From Lachnospiraceae bacterium (GTDB taxonomy: Bacteria > Bacillota > Clostridia > Lachnospirales > Lachnospiraceae), in the NCBI GenBank assembly GCA_017536965.1, contig JAFWCK010000053.1:1-58210 (forward strand): a stretch of DNA of 58,210 nucleotides. Direction: 5' to 3'. Numbering within the stretch: position 1 is the stretch's first letter; the number at the start of each line of letters is the position of its first letter. Both the position numbers and the translations under genes were made by a program. The notes beneath the pieces are model-generated. The model did not search any database. It saw only the letters and a list, made by a program, of their open reading frames with translations, and was not told the DNA's origin. Of this stretch, positions 39,880 through 48,973 are shown one piece after another.

Positions 39880-42800
39880 GCGATTTTTACCCCCAGTTCT
39901 TCATCAATCTTATCCAAAGCTTCCTGCAGCGTCTGAATCTGTTTTTCGTATCCAACCTGTTTTTTGAGTTCTTCCTTCAGGACTTTTTCTCTGGTCTTCA
40001 GGTCAGACAGAGAGTCCTGATACTCTTCCAGTTTCATTTCCAGTCCGCTTGGAAGATATTCAATACTGTTGATATTTTTTGTTTTTTTATCTCTGTGCAT
40101 TACCTTTCGCCGGTTAAAGAAATTATTAAGCCTTTTAGTAATTCCTGACTCTGACTCAATCTCCATCCGGTATGTGCCATTTCTTTTCAGATATACATAT
40201 GGGATCAGCGTGTTTTTTGTTTGGCCTTCAGTTTTTCCTGTTGGCTTTCGGGGAACCATATATGCCGGAACGCTTACCTGAAAGCCATGATATTCGATAA
40301 CATTCGTTTCAAATGGAAGGTTAATCTTTGTTCTGGCGGCCAGGTAGATTGTTTCCCGGATCTCCTTCTGTTTCAGATAAGGAATCTCCTCATACTCAGT
40401 CTTATCTTCAGCGCATTCGTTTATGTCCCGTTTGCACAGTTCGATCAACATCTTTTGCTGCTGAATCTTCTGCGGGATCATCTGGAGTTCCTGTGTTTTG
40501 TTGCTCCTGTCTTCCATATAGTCCCTCTGAAGGATCCGATATTTATCCAGCTCATTCGAGATTTCCACTCTTTTTTTGATCAGTGGATTTCCAACGGCAA
40601 GTGCTTTCACTTCTGCATAATTCAGCACAGACTCATCCACATCATTGCCTTCCCGTTCCGTTGTATGTCCGGAGAGAATCTGGCTGATAAATCTTTGTTT
40701 GTTTTCCAGAAGCTGCCAGGAATATGCGTCGAAGCTGGCCTTTGTGATATAGCGGAAGATCCGAACAGACGGATTCAGATTACCCTGCCTGAGGATACGT
40801 CCTTCCCTTTGCACCATATCTGCCGGTCTCCAGGGAACATCAAGATGATGAAGGGCAGAGAGTTTTTCCTGGATATTGACTCCGTGTCCGATTTTAAACG
40901 TCGACCCGACGACCACAGAAATACTTCCCGCACGAAGTTCCTGAAAAAGTTCTTCCCGATCCTTTTCTGTCACTGCATCATGAATGAAGGCAATCTGTCT
41001 TTGTGGAATCCCCATAGCTGTCAGGATCTTTTTGAGTTCTCTGTAAAGATTAAAACTCCGCTTCGGAGTTGAGCTGTCACAGAAGACGATCTGAACGCCT
41101 TTCATTTCTCTCGTTTCTTCATATACCTCCAAAATGTTTTCTGCACACCGCATCACTTTAGAATCCGGGTCCAGACCATACGCCAAATCGATCAGTCTCA
41201 TATCCAGAGCCGCTTTTCTCCCGTCTGATGTGATCTTCAGAAGATTGTCTTCAAAACACTTGACCCGTTTTTGGCGCACATCATCTGCCCGGTTGGAGAT
41301 ATCCATGAGGTATTCTTTAAAATCTTCTGAACCTTCTCTGAGGGAATCCTCATAACCTTCGAATTTCGGAAGACCTGCCCGCTTATCTACATGATGGTAA
41401 TCTGCAATCGACGAAAGAATGCTCGTCAGTTCCGGGATATTACAGAATTTCGAAAACCTGGTCGTCAGGTGGTAACTGTTCGTATCTACATCGATTTCAA
41501 AATCTGTCCTCTTTTCCGCGAACATTCCTGCCCACGAATCAAAGTTCTGGATACCAAGGAATTCCAGTTCTCCTTCCTGCAGGTATTTCTGCATTACAAA
41601 AATATCCGTGATTGAATTGGTTATCGGGGTTCCGGTTGCAAAAATGACTCTTCCTCCGTTATTGTTCCGCTGGACACAGTGGACTTTATCCATCATTCCT
41701 TTTGCTTTATCCGAGCATCTTCCACCTGCACCAAGAACCCTGGTGATCCCGCTCTCAACACCGACGTTCTTATAATTATGTGCCTCGTCCACGAACAACG
41801 TATTGATTCCCAGATCATCAAAAGCGATATCGCAAACATGTTTTGTTGATTCCTGCTGCAGCATATCCAGCGTTTTGACAATGGCCGCTTTCTTTTTGCT
41901 CAGCTTGTTTTGAGAATAGAAAGCTTTTGTGGCTTGCTCCAGCAGTTCCAGATGTCTCGCATACATCTCCTGATAGTATTTTTTAGAAAGCGAAAGCATA
42001 TCAAAACAGCTGTAGGTCATGAGTATCGCATCATGTTTCTCATCTATGATCCGCCGCAGTGTCTCGTTCCTTTTTTTAGCATTGAAATTATTATTATCCA
42101 CTACAAAGACGCTTGCCTGCGGATACATCTGATGGAAGAGATCTCTCCACTGACCCAGAATATTATTCGGAACGACATAAAGGTTCTTTTCTGATTTGCC
42201 CAGCCGTTTCAGCTCCATCCCGGCTGCGATCATTACATAAGTTTTTCCCGCCCCTACTTCATGTGCCAGGAGAGTATTGGGTGAAAACAGGATTCTTGCT
42301 ACTGCGTCTTTCTGATACGGATACAGTTCGATATCCTTATTCATCCCCGGGAACTCAAGAAAAGAACCGTCAAACTTTCTCTGTCGGATGTTTCCGTATT
42401 TTCTGCAGTAAGCGCTCTGAAGCCTGGATTTACGGGACGGATCCGTCCAGACCCACGAGCGGAATTCACTGATCATTTTTTCCTGCTTTTCCAGTAGCTT
42501 CACTGTTTCGGTTTTGTTAATGACACGTACCTTTCCCGCGACGTCTCTGGCATCAGATACTGAGATAGTTTTCATATTCAGAATGTTTTCCAGAAGATAC
42601 AGCATGTCCATCCGCTGGGTGCCGAAAACAGAATAGTTCAACTCTTCATATAACCCATGATGTTTACTTTTCCGGAAGCGCGTTTTATTCGGGATCTCCC
42701 AGATACCCGTGATCTCGTCGTGGCGCACTGCATATTCTTCTCCAAAATACTCCTGCATTTCCGGGCTGTAAGTTCCGTTAACAGGGTCTTCTCCAATCAG

Positions 42801-43532
42801 ATGTAAAATAAACTCATCAATGACATCGGTCGGAACCCATGGGGATCCAAGCGTTACATAAATATCATTCACACTGATCTCGGGAACTATCAGTTCCTCC
42901 AAGGCTTTGATATTTGCTTCAAAGTATCCCGCATATTCCGCATTCGCATCTTTGGCAATCTGATATTTATGCATCAGGTTTCCGGAAAGATACTCATCCG
43001 CAGTTTCCCATCCTTTATAAAAGCATTCTTCCCAGAACAGCGGGTTTTGATAAATGGATCCTTTTAATTTGTTGATCACGGTCTTATACTCTTCTCCGGT
43101 CACGGAAGCAATGAATTCGATATCTACCATTCCCAGCAAATCCAAAGACATCATAAGTCCATCCGCTACACTGTCAGCTTTTGTCTCCGTTCTTTCATCT
43201 GCGTCATACGAATTGACCCAATCCATCGGAAGGTCCATGGCCGTCACCTCCGCAACATGCTGCTGTCTCTTTTCTTCCAGTAACTGCATTGCCTCTTCTC
43301 TCCGACGCAGTTCCTCCTGCCGTCTTTCTTCCGCTAGTTTTGCTTCCTCTTCCCTGCGGCGTCTTTCTTCTTTCTGTTTGATCTCAAGGCCGGTAAGTTT
43401 CAGTGCCTCAATTGCAACATCCAGTTCCTCTGTGGAAAGCACTTCCCCCGCCTGTTTGATCGTTTCATAGAAAGAATTCAATACTTCCTTCTTTTTTGAT
43501 ATTTCGGAATTTGAAACGTTCTTCTTTCCCAT
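39876..43532 (-). CDS. Large SNF2-type helicase of the element
   Basis: Protein of 1218 residues. An N-terminal Glu/Arg-rich coiled coil (about 60-120), then a middle region of unknown fold, then SF2 motor domains: motif I EVGAGKT near 425, motif II VDEAHNYK near 580, motif III ATGTP, and motif VI MVQREGRILRQGN near 906. A Lys-rich coiled coil closes the protein. Related giant proteins of conjugative elements and phages often carry a DNA methylase in front; none is visible here. Likely a DNA translocase or helicase in replication or anti-restriction. First ATG follows GGGAAGAACAGG. Confidence 0.88.
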   Translation of the reverse strand: MGKKNVSNSEISKKKEVLNSFYETIKQAGEVLSTEELDVAIEALKLTGLEIKQKEERRRREEEAKLAEERRQEELRRREEAMQLLEEKRQQHVAEVTAMDLPMDWVNSYDADERTETKADSVADGLMMSLDLLGMVDIEFIASVTGEEYKTVINKLKGSIYQNPLFWEECFYKGWETADEYLSGNLMHKYQIAKDANAEYAGYFEANIKALEELIVPEISVNDIYVTLGSPWVPTDVIDEFILHLIGEDPVNGTYSPEMQEYFGEEYAVRHDEITGIWEIPNKTRFRKSKHHGLYEELNYSVFGTQRMDMLYLLENILNMKTISVSDARDVAGKVRVINKTETVKLLEKQEKMISEFRSWVWTDPSRKSRLQSAYCRKYGNIRQRKFDGSFLEFPGMNKDIELYPYQKDAVARILFSPNTLLAHEVGAGKTYVMIAAGMELKRLGKSEKNLYVVPNNILGQWRDLFHQMYPQASVFVVDNNNFNAKKRNETLRRIIDEKHDAILMTYSCFDMLSLSKKYYQEMYARHLELLEQATKAFYSQNKLSKKKAAIVKTLDMLQQESTKHVCDIAFDDLGINTLFVDEAHNYKNVGVESGITRVLGAGGRCSDKAKGMMDKVHCVQRNNNGGRVIFATGTPITNSITDIFVMQKYLQEGELEFLGIQNFDSWAGMFAEKRTDFEIDVDTNSYHLTTRFSKFCNIPELTSILSSIADYHHVDKRAGLPKFEGYEDSLREGSEDFKEYLMDISNRADDVRQKRVKCFEDNLLKITSDGRKAALDMRLIDLAYGLDPDSKVMRCAENILEVYEETREMKGVQIVFCDSSTPKRSFNLYRELKKILTAMGIPQRQIAFIHDAVTEKDREELFQELRAGSISVVVGSTFKIGHGVNIQEKLSALHHLDVPWRPADMVQREGRILRQGNLNPSVRIFRYITKASFDAYSWQLLENKQRFISQILSGHTTEREGNDVDESVLNYAEVKALAVGNPLIKKRVEISNELDKYRILQRDYMEDRSNKTQELQMIPQKIQQQKMLIELCKRDINECAEDKTEYEEIPYLKQKEIRETIYLAARTKINLPFETNVIEYHGFQVSVPAYMVPRKPTGKTEGQTKNTLIPYVYLKRNGTYRMEIESESGITKRLNNFFNRRKVMHRDKKTKNINSIEYLPSGLEMKLEEYQDSLSDLKTREKVLKEELKKQVGYEKQIQTLQEALDKIDEELGVKIA

Positions 43533-43568
43533 TGTTCCTGTTCTTCCCTTAATAACCTTCTGTCAGTC

Positions 43569-44198
43569 TCAATCAATAAAATGCGGACGGCTCCCGTCAA
43601 TCCGGAAGATGTCTCTCTCGTATTCCGGATCCTCAAAGTAATCAAAGTACGCCTTCAGGAAGGTAGCGTATTCGCGTCTTTTCGTCATCTCTTCGACCTC
43701 ATCCTCATAGACCGGAATCGCGATCAGGTAACGGACTTCGCCGATGCCGCTCACTTTTGCGCAGACCGGGTATTCCAGGAACAGGAAGTAGGGATAGCCG
43801 AATGTTTCCCGGAAGTCATCGGAAGCGTTGATCGTATGGCCGGGACCAATCCAGGTATCTTCCCGGAAAGAATATTTGCTTACTTTAGTGAGTTCTGTAC
43901 ATGCAGTCAGAAGTTTTGTAGATTCTGCAGCATTTTCTTGCAGATCAGCGGATGCAAACAGTATGAATTCACAGTGGCCATATTCCGGGAGGGGAGAATT
44001 CATTTCCCTGGCTCCAACGCCACACGTTACAAGAACTGTCTCTTCCTCATCAGCCATTACATATACATCAGTGTGGATATAAACAGATTCAATTTCGTGA
44101 CAGATAGACACGTTGTCTCCTGTTCTCCATTGTTTTTCAATAAACTGCTCGATTTCTTCCAGTTGGTCTGCGTCATAAAAAACAGGGTTTTTATTCAT
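43569..44198 (-). CDS. Hypothetical protein, 209 residues
   Basis: Soluble, very acidic protein. Segments include EQFIEKQWRTGDNVSI, VYVMADEEETVLVTCGVGAR and VSGIGEVRYLIAIPVYEDEVEEM. The middle pattern (GVGAREMNSPL.. YGHCEFILFASAD) resembles the SUFU-like domain shared by bacterial immunity proteins, but the match is weak and I leave it open. It starts the helicase operon: promoter module C lies 43 bases upstream, AGGAGGT precedes its ATG, and the helicase starts 36 bases behind its stop. Confidence 0.66.
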   Translation of the reverse strand: MNKNPVFYDADQLEEIEQFIEKQWRTGDNVSICHEIESVYIHTDVYVMADEEETVLVTCGVGAREMNSPLPEYGHCEFILFASADLQENAAESTKLLTACTELTKVSKYSFREDTWIGPGHTINASDDFRETFGYPYFLFLEYPVCAKVSGIGEVRYLIAIPVYEDEVEEMTKRREYATFLKAYFDYFEDPEYERDIFRIDGSRPHFID

Positions 44199-44240
44199 CT
44201 CTTTACCTCCTGAATACTAGCTTTTTGTTTTTGTGCCCTC

Positions 44241-44275
44241 ATTATAGGTTTTGCGATGTACTGGAAATGGGACAT
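44241..44275 (-). promoter_or_regulatory. Element promoter module C
   Basis: Box ATGTACTGGAAATGGGACAT (44256-44275), 9 bases, TATAAT on the minus strand (44246-44241). It reads into the 209-residue gene and the long helicase-ATPase-ligase operon. Confidence 0.85.
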
Positions 44276-44328
44276 AAAAAACCGGCCTGCAGACGTGGTA
44301 GACCGGCCTTTTACCGCTTTGATTGCGC

Positions 44329-44865
44329 TCAGCACATCTTTTCTCGGAGCGTTTTTTCCACTTCCTCCAGATGTTTCAGATCTCTTTCAGTTTTTTCTTC
44401 CATGCTGTAAAACCAGTACAGGGATTTTTTTAAGGATTCCGTATCATCTTTTTTATTGGCGTAGTAAAATGCCAGATACTCTTTTGCCTCATCATTCCCA
44501 AGAGCTGCCGAAAGAGCGAGCACCCTGTTGATCTCATGTTCTGAGAAGAAGCGGTCATAGGAGCCTTCCATCATGTTCTGCGCATGATAAAGAAGCCGTT
44601 TACCATTTAAGCCTTTTAATATCTGCTCAAACCAGAAATACTCCTGTGCGCGGTCCTGCGTTTTCATACCATCCAGATCGTTATGGCAGATCCTGGCCAT
44701 CTCATCCATAGCAGGGACATAACCATTGACCGCAGTTTCCAAAAACAATTCTATTGCTTTGCACCTGTTTTCCGGAATGCCGTCGACTGAAAACAGTTTA
44801 TTCGCTTTTTCATAATTTTTAGCATTCTCCGATTGCTCCATGCGCGGTGTAGGCAAATAACTCAT
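44329..44865 (-). CDS. Sel1-like repeat protein
   Basis: Protein of 178 residues, almost all helical. Repeated units such as NRCKAIELFLETAVNGYVPAM and LALSAALGNDEAKEYLAFYY fit Sel1-like (TPR-related) repeats with the A..LG/A..GN..A spacing. These act as protein-interaction scaffolds. No signal peptide. A strong AAGGAG precedes the start, and promoter module G lies upstream. It is monocistronic as far as visible. Confidence 0.72.
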   Translation of the reverse strand: MSYLPTPRMEQSENAKNYEKANKLFSVDGIPENRCKAIELFLETAVNGYVPAMDEMARICHNDLDGMKTQDRAQEYFWFEQILKGLNGKRLLYHAQNMMEGSYDRFFSEHEINRVLALSAALGNDEAKEYLAFYYANKKDDTESLKKSLYWFYSMEEKTERDLKHLEEVEKTLREKMC

Positions 44866-44911
44866 ATCCGTTCTCCTTTTCTTTTTCCGTTTCTAATCCT
44901 TCTTTGTTTTT

Positions 44912-44946
44912 ATCATACATTTGCAGATGTCCTCTTTTTGACACAT
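44912..44946 (-). promoter_or_regulatory. Element promoter module G
   Basis: Box ATGTCCTCTTTTTGACACAT (44927-44946), 9 bases, TATGAT on the minus strand (44917-44912). The most divergent box of the set, but the spacing is identical. It drives the Sel1-like gene. Confidence 0.75.
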
Positions 44947-44974
44947 AAAAAAGACCTGTCATTGACAGGTCTTT
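44947..44974 (-). terminator. Terminator of the 298-residue gene
   Basis: Stem AAAGACCTGTC/GACAGGTCTTT with a three-base loop, followed on the minus strand by T6. It adjoins promoter module G. Confidence 0.88.
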
Positions 44975-44989
44975 CTAGAATTACTATCA

Positions 44990-45886
44990 TCAGTTTTCAA
45001 AGAACGGATCTTCCCGCTTTCTTGCGATAATTGCTGGATCATACCAGTATTTGCTTCGCAGATCCGCGCTCTCGCAGAGAAAATCAGCTTCCTGGAGCTG
45101 CTTTAAGGTATCACTGATCGCTTTGCGCTCCATTTCAATACCATATTCTTTCCACAGATATTTAATGACATCTGTCGCGCCTAAGCGATCGTCTTCACTG
45201 GAATGCTTTATCATGATCTCCATGATATAGACCGGGACGATATGCTTTGCGCTTTTTTTGCTCCGTCTCTTGAATATCTCGTCCAGTTCTTCGTCGGTAT
45301 AGTCCTCTTCGCTTTTTGGAAGAACGATTAATCCCAGTCTGCGCGGCGGCACATCTCTGAAATCAGTTTCACGGAACATCTTGCCAAAGGAAGCAAAGAT
45401 CTTGATCGCTCTTGAAATGAGATCGGCGCTCTCTCCGGCTAACGGGAACATTTCTTTCAGAAACCCTTCCGCTAACTGGAACAAGTCGGCGATCCAGTTC
45501 GGATCGATCACTTCACTATTATCACAGAGTCTTTTAATATCTATGAGCCCTTTTGCATGCACCCTGGCCATGACAGGAACATCCAAGCCACATCCTTTTT
45601 TTATGCTGGCAAGATCTTTTATTGAAGAAAACGGATAGGTTCCATCCGGAGAGGCGTGATCCCAGCAGATTAGATTAGTTGCCAGTTCACAGGCAGTTAA
45701 GATTAGATCCACCAAGGTAGAGGCAACCGCACCGATAAAGGGCGCAAGATTCCTGCCACCAAGCGTTCCCATATGTTCTTTAAGGATGCTAAGGTCATCC
45801 AGGCTTTTGTTCAACATATCCTCTGAATATGCTTTGTCAGGTTTATGATTTTTTTTATTTAATTGTTTTCTTATTTGTTCATACAT
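44990..45886 (-). CDS. Protein with C-terminal winged-helix-like domain
   Basis: About 298 residues from the ATG at 45886 (AGGAGGT, 6 bases before). The N-terminal 200 residues are helical and not recognised (LDDLSILKEHMGTLGGRNLA, ILTACELATNLICWD). The last 85 residues have a likely winged helix: YIMEIMIKHSSEDDRLGATD, IKYLWKEYGIEMERKAISD and TLKQLQEADFLCESADLRS, similar to HTH domains of WYL-type regulators. It is a candidate reader of the element promoter box, since it is preceded by module D itself (inference). Confidence 0.65.
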   Translation of the reverse strand: MYEQIRKQLNKKNHKPDKAYSEDMLNKSLDDLSILKEHMGTLGGRNLAPFIGAVASTLVDLILTACELATNLICWDHASPDGTYPFSSIKDLASIKKGCGLDVPVMARVHAKGLIDIKRLCDNSEVIDPNWIADLFQLAEGFLKEMFPLAGESADLISRAIKIFASFGKMFRETDFRDVPPRRLGLIVLPKSEEDYTDEELDEIFKRRSKKSAKHIVPVYIMEIMIKHSSEDDRLGATDVIKYLWKEYGIEMERKAISDTLKQLQEADFLCESADLRSKYWYDPAIIARKREDPFFEN

Positions 45887-45939
45887 ATTTGGTACCTCCT
45901 GCTTTGTTGTCATTATACAATATGCTTATTACGTTTGTA

Positions 45940-45974
45940 ATTATAAACAGGGTACTGTACCGTTTTTGGGACAT
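45940..45974 (-). promoter_or_regulatory. Element promoter module D
   Basis: Box CTGTACCGTTTTTGGGACAT (45955-45974), 9 bases, TATAAT on the minus strand (45945-45940). It drives the winged-helix-like gene. Confidence 0.85.
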
Positions 45975-45981
45975 TTACTCT

Positions 45982-47259
45982 TTAATACTGCATGTAGATA
46001 ATATCCACACCCTTCCTTATTTCACAGATATCAGAATACAGCAGTGTCTCTTTCTCCATCAGCGCTTCAGCCGCCTTTTCCAAGAATGTACGGTTCTTGA
46101 GAAGTATGTCTTTTGTTTTCATAATACATCTCTCAAGTTCTGCCTGTACCACAGCTTCACTGCGGGAATTCATGACTTCAGAAATATCATCATACCTTGT
46201 AGCAACATCGGCTAAGCCGAAACCGCGTGACGCGGTAACAGATAAGTCATGTCTGATATATCTGATAGCGCGGTTGATATCACTTTCACAGCCATCCGCA
46301 CATTCTTCCGCATAATAAAGTTCAACAGCGGCCTTGCCAGCAAGACAGACTAAAACATGGTCTGAATCTCTGGAAAGCTCTTTGCACCTGTGGATGAAAC
46401 CTCCTGTTTTATCCCTTCCGGTCGTACGGAGCGAAGCAAGGCCTACGCTTCCGGATGCAAGTACCTCACTTACAACAAGATGTCCCGCTTCGTGCAATGC
46501 TGTTTTTTTCAGCTTTTCTGCCAATGTCTTGCTATAATTATCCGGACAGTCATACTGCATTCCCAAAACAGCCTGCACAAGGTCCTCCATTTCTACGGTC
46601 TCTTTTCTTGCGTATGCGGCTTTGATCGCTGCTTCGTTCAGGATCGTTTCCAGTTCGGCGCAGGAACTGTAGCTGATCATTTTAGTCAAGTCTTCCATGT
46701 TTACAGAATCCGATACCTTCTTATCTTCAAGATAATGAGCAATGATATCGGCAGCATCTTTTCCTGTCGGGCAATCGAGCTCATACCTTCTGTCAAACCG
46801 GCCTGCGCGGGTAAGCGAATCCGGAAGGCTCCTTTTTTCGTTAACGGTAGCGATCACAAACACATCGTAGTTTTTGATCTCATCGATCCCGGACTGTACC
46901 GCAACATATTCCTCCGCATTTTTATGGCTGTCATCTTCATTTGCAAATTTGTCCATGTCGTCCAAAAAAACGATGGATGGTGCATGTTCCTTAGCACTCG
47001 CAAAAGTGTCCGTGATCTCTCCGATGAAATCATCGCTACCTTTGTTTCTCCGGACGGTAAATGCCTGGAGCCCGCTCTCTTCAATAAAGCACTTTGCCAT
47101 CAGTGTTTTCCCAAGACCGGGATTTCCATAAAGCAGGATGCCCTGTGGAAGTTTTGCTCCAAGATCATCATAGATCTTCCTATTGTGGATCATGTCGCAG
47201 ATCTGAAGAAGTTCAGTTTTGATAGTTTCATACCCGATGATTTTGTCAAATGCGTTCAT
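45982..47259 (-). CDS. FtsH-like AAA+ zinc protease without membrane domain
   Basis: About 425 residues from the ATG at 47259 (AAGGAGG). Walker A GNPGLGKT (45-52), Walker B IVFLDDMDK (about 96-104), second region of homology with DSLTRAGRFDRRYE, then a peptidase domain with HEAGH (256-260) and a third-ligand-type CESDINRAIR. This is the FtsH layout, but the N-terminal transmembrane and periplasmic part is missing, so it is cytosolic. Probable role: ATP-driven degradation of host or element proteins. It is divergent from the DUF2779 gene and shares promoter box E with it. Confidence 0.92.
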   Translation of the reverse strand: MNAFDKIIGYETIKTELLQICDMIHNRKIYDDLGAKLPQGILLYGNPGLGKTLMAKCFIEESGLQAFTVRRNKGSDDFIGEITDTFASAKEHAPSIVFLDDMDKFANEDDSHKNAEEYVAVQSGIDEIKNYDVFVIATVNEKRSLPDSLTRAGRFDRRYELDCPTGKDAADIIAHYLEDKKVSDSVNMEDLTKMISYSSCAELETILNEAAIKAAYARKETVEMEDLVQAVLGMQYDCPDNYSKTLAEKLKKTALHEAGHLVVSEVLASGSVGLASLRTTGRDKTGGFIHRCKELSRDSDHVLVCLAGKAAVELYYAEECADGCESDINRAIRYIRHDLSVTASRGFGLADVATRYDDISEVMNSRSEAVVQAELERCIMKTKDILLKNRTFLEKAAEALMEKETLLYSDICEIRKGVDIIYMQY

Positions 47260-47293
47260 ATTTGCCTCCTTGCATTTTATTTTTTTTGCCCGT

Positions 47294-47343
47294 ATTTTAC
47301 ATTTCGCCATGTCCCATTTTCGATACGCTTCCTTGCATATAAT
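47294..47343. promoter_or_regulatory. Element promoter module E, two-sided
   Basis: One box, ATGTCCCATTTTCGATACGC (47309-47328), serves both directions. Plus strand: 9 bases then TATAAT (47338-47343) towards DUF2779. Minus strand: 9 bases then TAAAAT (47299-47294) towards the FtsH-like gene. Confidence 0.83.
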
Positions 47344-47394
47344 TACGAGGTCTGTTACTTTAATAAAAAGAGAGTTCATGAAAGAGAGGGATTC

Positions 47395-48891
47395 ATGGTC
47401 AACTTATCCAAATCAAAATACTGCGGTCTCTGGCAGTGCCCAAAGATCGCATGGATGCGCAAATATAAACCGGAAGAACTGGTGATCGATGAAGCAACGC
47501 AGGCAAGGATGGATGCCGGCAACGAAGTCGGTGACCTTGCTATGGGGCTGTTTGGTGATTATGTGGAAGTGACCGCTTATAACAACGACCGGATCGATCT
47601 GGCGCAGATGATCCGGAACACAAAAGAAGAGATGGCAAAAGGCACTCCTATCATCTGCGAAGCTTCTTTTGACTATAACGGCCTTTATTGTGCGGTCGAC
47701 ATCCTGAAAAAGGATGGCGATGGCTGGACGATCTATGAAGTAAAGAGTTCTACGAAAGATGAAAAACCTATCTATCATGCAGATGTTGCTTACCAGAAAT
47801 ATGTGCTGGAACACTGCGGGGTCAATGTGACAGGCACCTATCTGGTCGTGTTGAATAACGAATACATTTTTGACGGGACCCTGAAGCTGGATGAACTGTT
47901 TAAGATCACTGATGTCTCTGAAGAAGTGGCTAACGAGACCGGACGGATCGAATATAACCTGGCGATCGCAGAGAAGATCCTGAATAATCCGGAGGAACCG
48001 GATATCGACCTTTCCCCTAGCTGCAATGACCCATATAAATGTGCTTTCTGGAATTACTGTGCTAAGGATGTTCCATCTCCGTCTGTTTTCGACTTGTACC
48101 GCTTAGCGTTCAAGAAAAAGATCGAGTATTATCGGAAGGGCCTGGTTGCTTATGAAGATCTGATCTGCGAGCCAAAGATCAAAAACGAAAAACAGATCCG
48201 ACAGATGGAGTATTACCTTCAGGATAAAGGTACCTACGTAGATAAGGAAGCAATCCGGGAATTTCTGGATACATTATCCTATCCGCTCTACTTCCTGGAT
48301 TTTGAGACGATGATGCCGGTGATCCCGAAATATATCGGGACAAAGCCATACCAGCAGATCACGTTCCAGTACTCTCTTCATTATATTGAGGAAGAAGGCG
48401 GTGAACTGAAGCACAAGGAGTTTCTGGCAGAATCCGGTCCGGATCCGCGAAGATCTCTTGCCGAACAGCTTTGTAAGGATATTCCGATGAATGTCTGCGT
48501 TACCGCATATAATAAAGATTTTGAATGTTCGCGCATCAAGGAACTGGCAGAAGCCTTCCCTGATCTGTCGGAACATCTGCTGAACATCCGGGATAACATC
48601 CTTGATCTGATTGTTCCTTTCCGGGGTGGTTATTACTACAACAAAGCAATGGGAGGCTCCTTCTCCATCAAGAGCGTCCTTCCGGCCATCTTTCCGGATG
48701 ACCCGGCTCTTGACTACCATAATCTGGAAGGCATACACAATGGCAGTGAAGCAATGAACATCTTCCCGTCAATCGAGTTCATGGAACCGGAAGAAAGAGA
48801 ACGGACACGTCGTAATCTGCTGAAGTATTGTGAACTTGATACCTTTGCGATGGTGAAAGTGTGGGAAGAGTTGATAAGGGTATCCAAATAA
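47395..48891 (+). CDS. DUF2779 protein: Cas4-like nuclease plus DnaQ-like exonuclease
   Basis: About 498 residues; the start at 47395 follows AGAGAGGG, and the open frame upstream of it is antisense to the protease gene. N-terminal part: Cas4/PD-(D/E)XK pattern with Asp102 and YEVKSS (Glu115, Lys117), plus cysteines at 10 and 15 and a Cys trio in SCNDPYKCAFWNYC that could hold an Fe-S cluster. C-terminal DUF2779 part: RNase H-like exonuclease with YFLDFETMMP (about 302-304), a middle Asp in YNKDFECSRI and YCELDTFAMV. It is likely a DNA-processing nuclease of the element. It is the only plus-strand gene in the element. Confidence 0.85.
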   Translation: MVNLSKSKYCGLWQCPKIAWMRKYKPEELVIDEATQARMDAGNEVGDLAMGLFGDYVEVTAYNNDRIDLAQMIRNTKEEMAKGTPIICEASFDYNGLYCAVDILKKDGDGWTIYEVKSSTKDEKPIYHADVAYQKYVLEHCGVNVTGTYLVVLNNEYIFDGTLKLDELFKITDVSEEVANETGRIEYNLAIAEKILNNPEEPDIDLSPSCNDPYKCAFWNYCAKDVPSPSVFDLYRLAFKKKIEYYRKGLVAYEDLICEPKIKNEKQIRQMEYYLQDKGTYVDKEAIREFLDTLSYPLYFLDFETMMPVIPKYIGTKPYQQITFQYSLHYIEEEGGELKHKEFLAESGPDPRRSLAEQLCKDIPMNVCVTAYNKDFECSRIKELAEAFPDLSEHLLNIRDNILDLIVPFRGGYYYNKAMGGSFSIKSVLPAIFPDDPALDYHNLEGIHNGSEAMNIFPSIEFMEPEERERTRRNLLKYCELDTFAMVKVWEELIRVSK

Positions 48892-48918
48892 AAATCAATA
48901 ATATGCCCTGCAAAGGAA

Positions 48919-48954
48919 ATGGAGGCTGAATCCTGTGATTCTGCCTCCATTTTG
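48919..48954 (+). terminator. Terminator of the DUF2779 gene
   Basis: Stem ATGGAGGC with GAATC inside, loop CTGT, complement GATTC and GCCTCCAT, followed by TTTG. Confidence 0.82.
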
Positions 48955-48973
48955 TTAGATGTTCTTTTCTTAA

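Noticed and set aside
44278-44318. Possible terminator from two ACCGGCCT copies
   Set aside because: The copies are direct, not inverted, repeats; they do not form a stable stem next to the T run.
46390-47394. Long plus-strand open frame continuing upstream of DUF2779
   Set aside because: It is antisense to the FtsH-like protease gene, which has clear motifs; the real start is the ATG at 47,395 with its own ribosome site and promoter.
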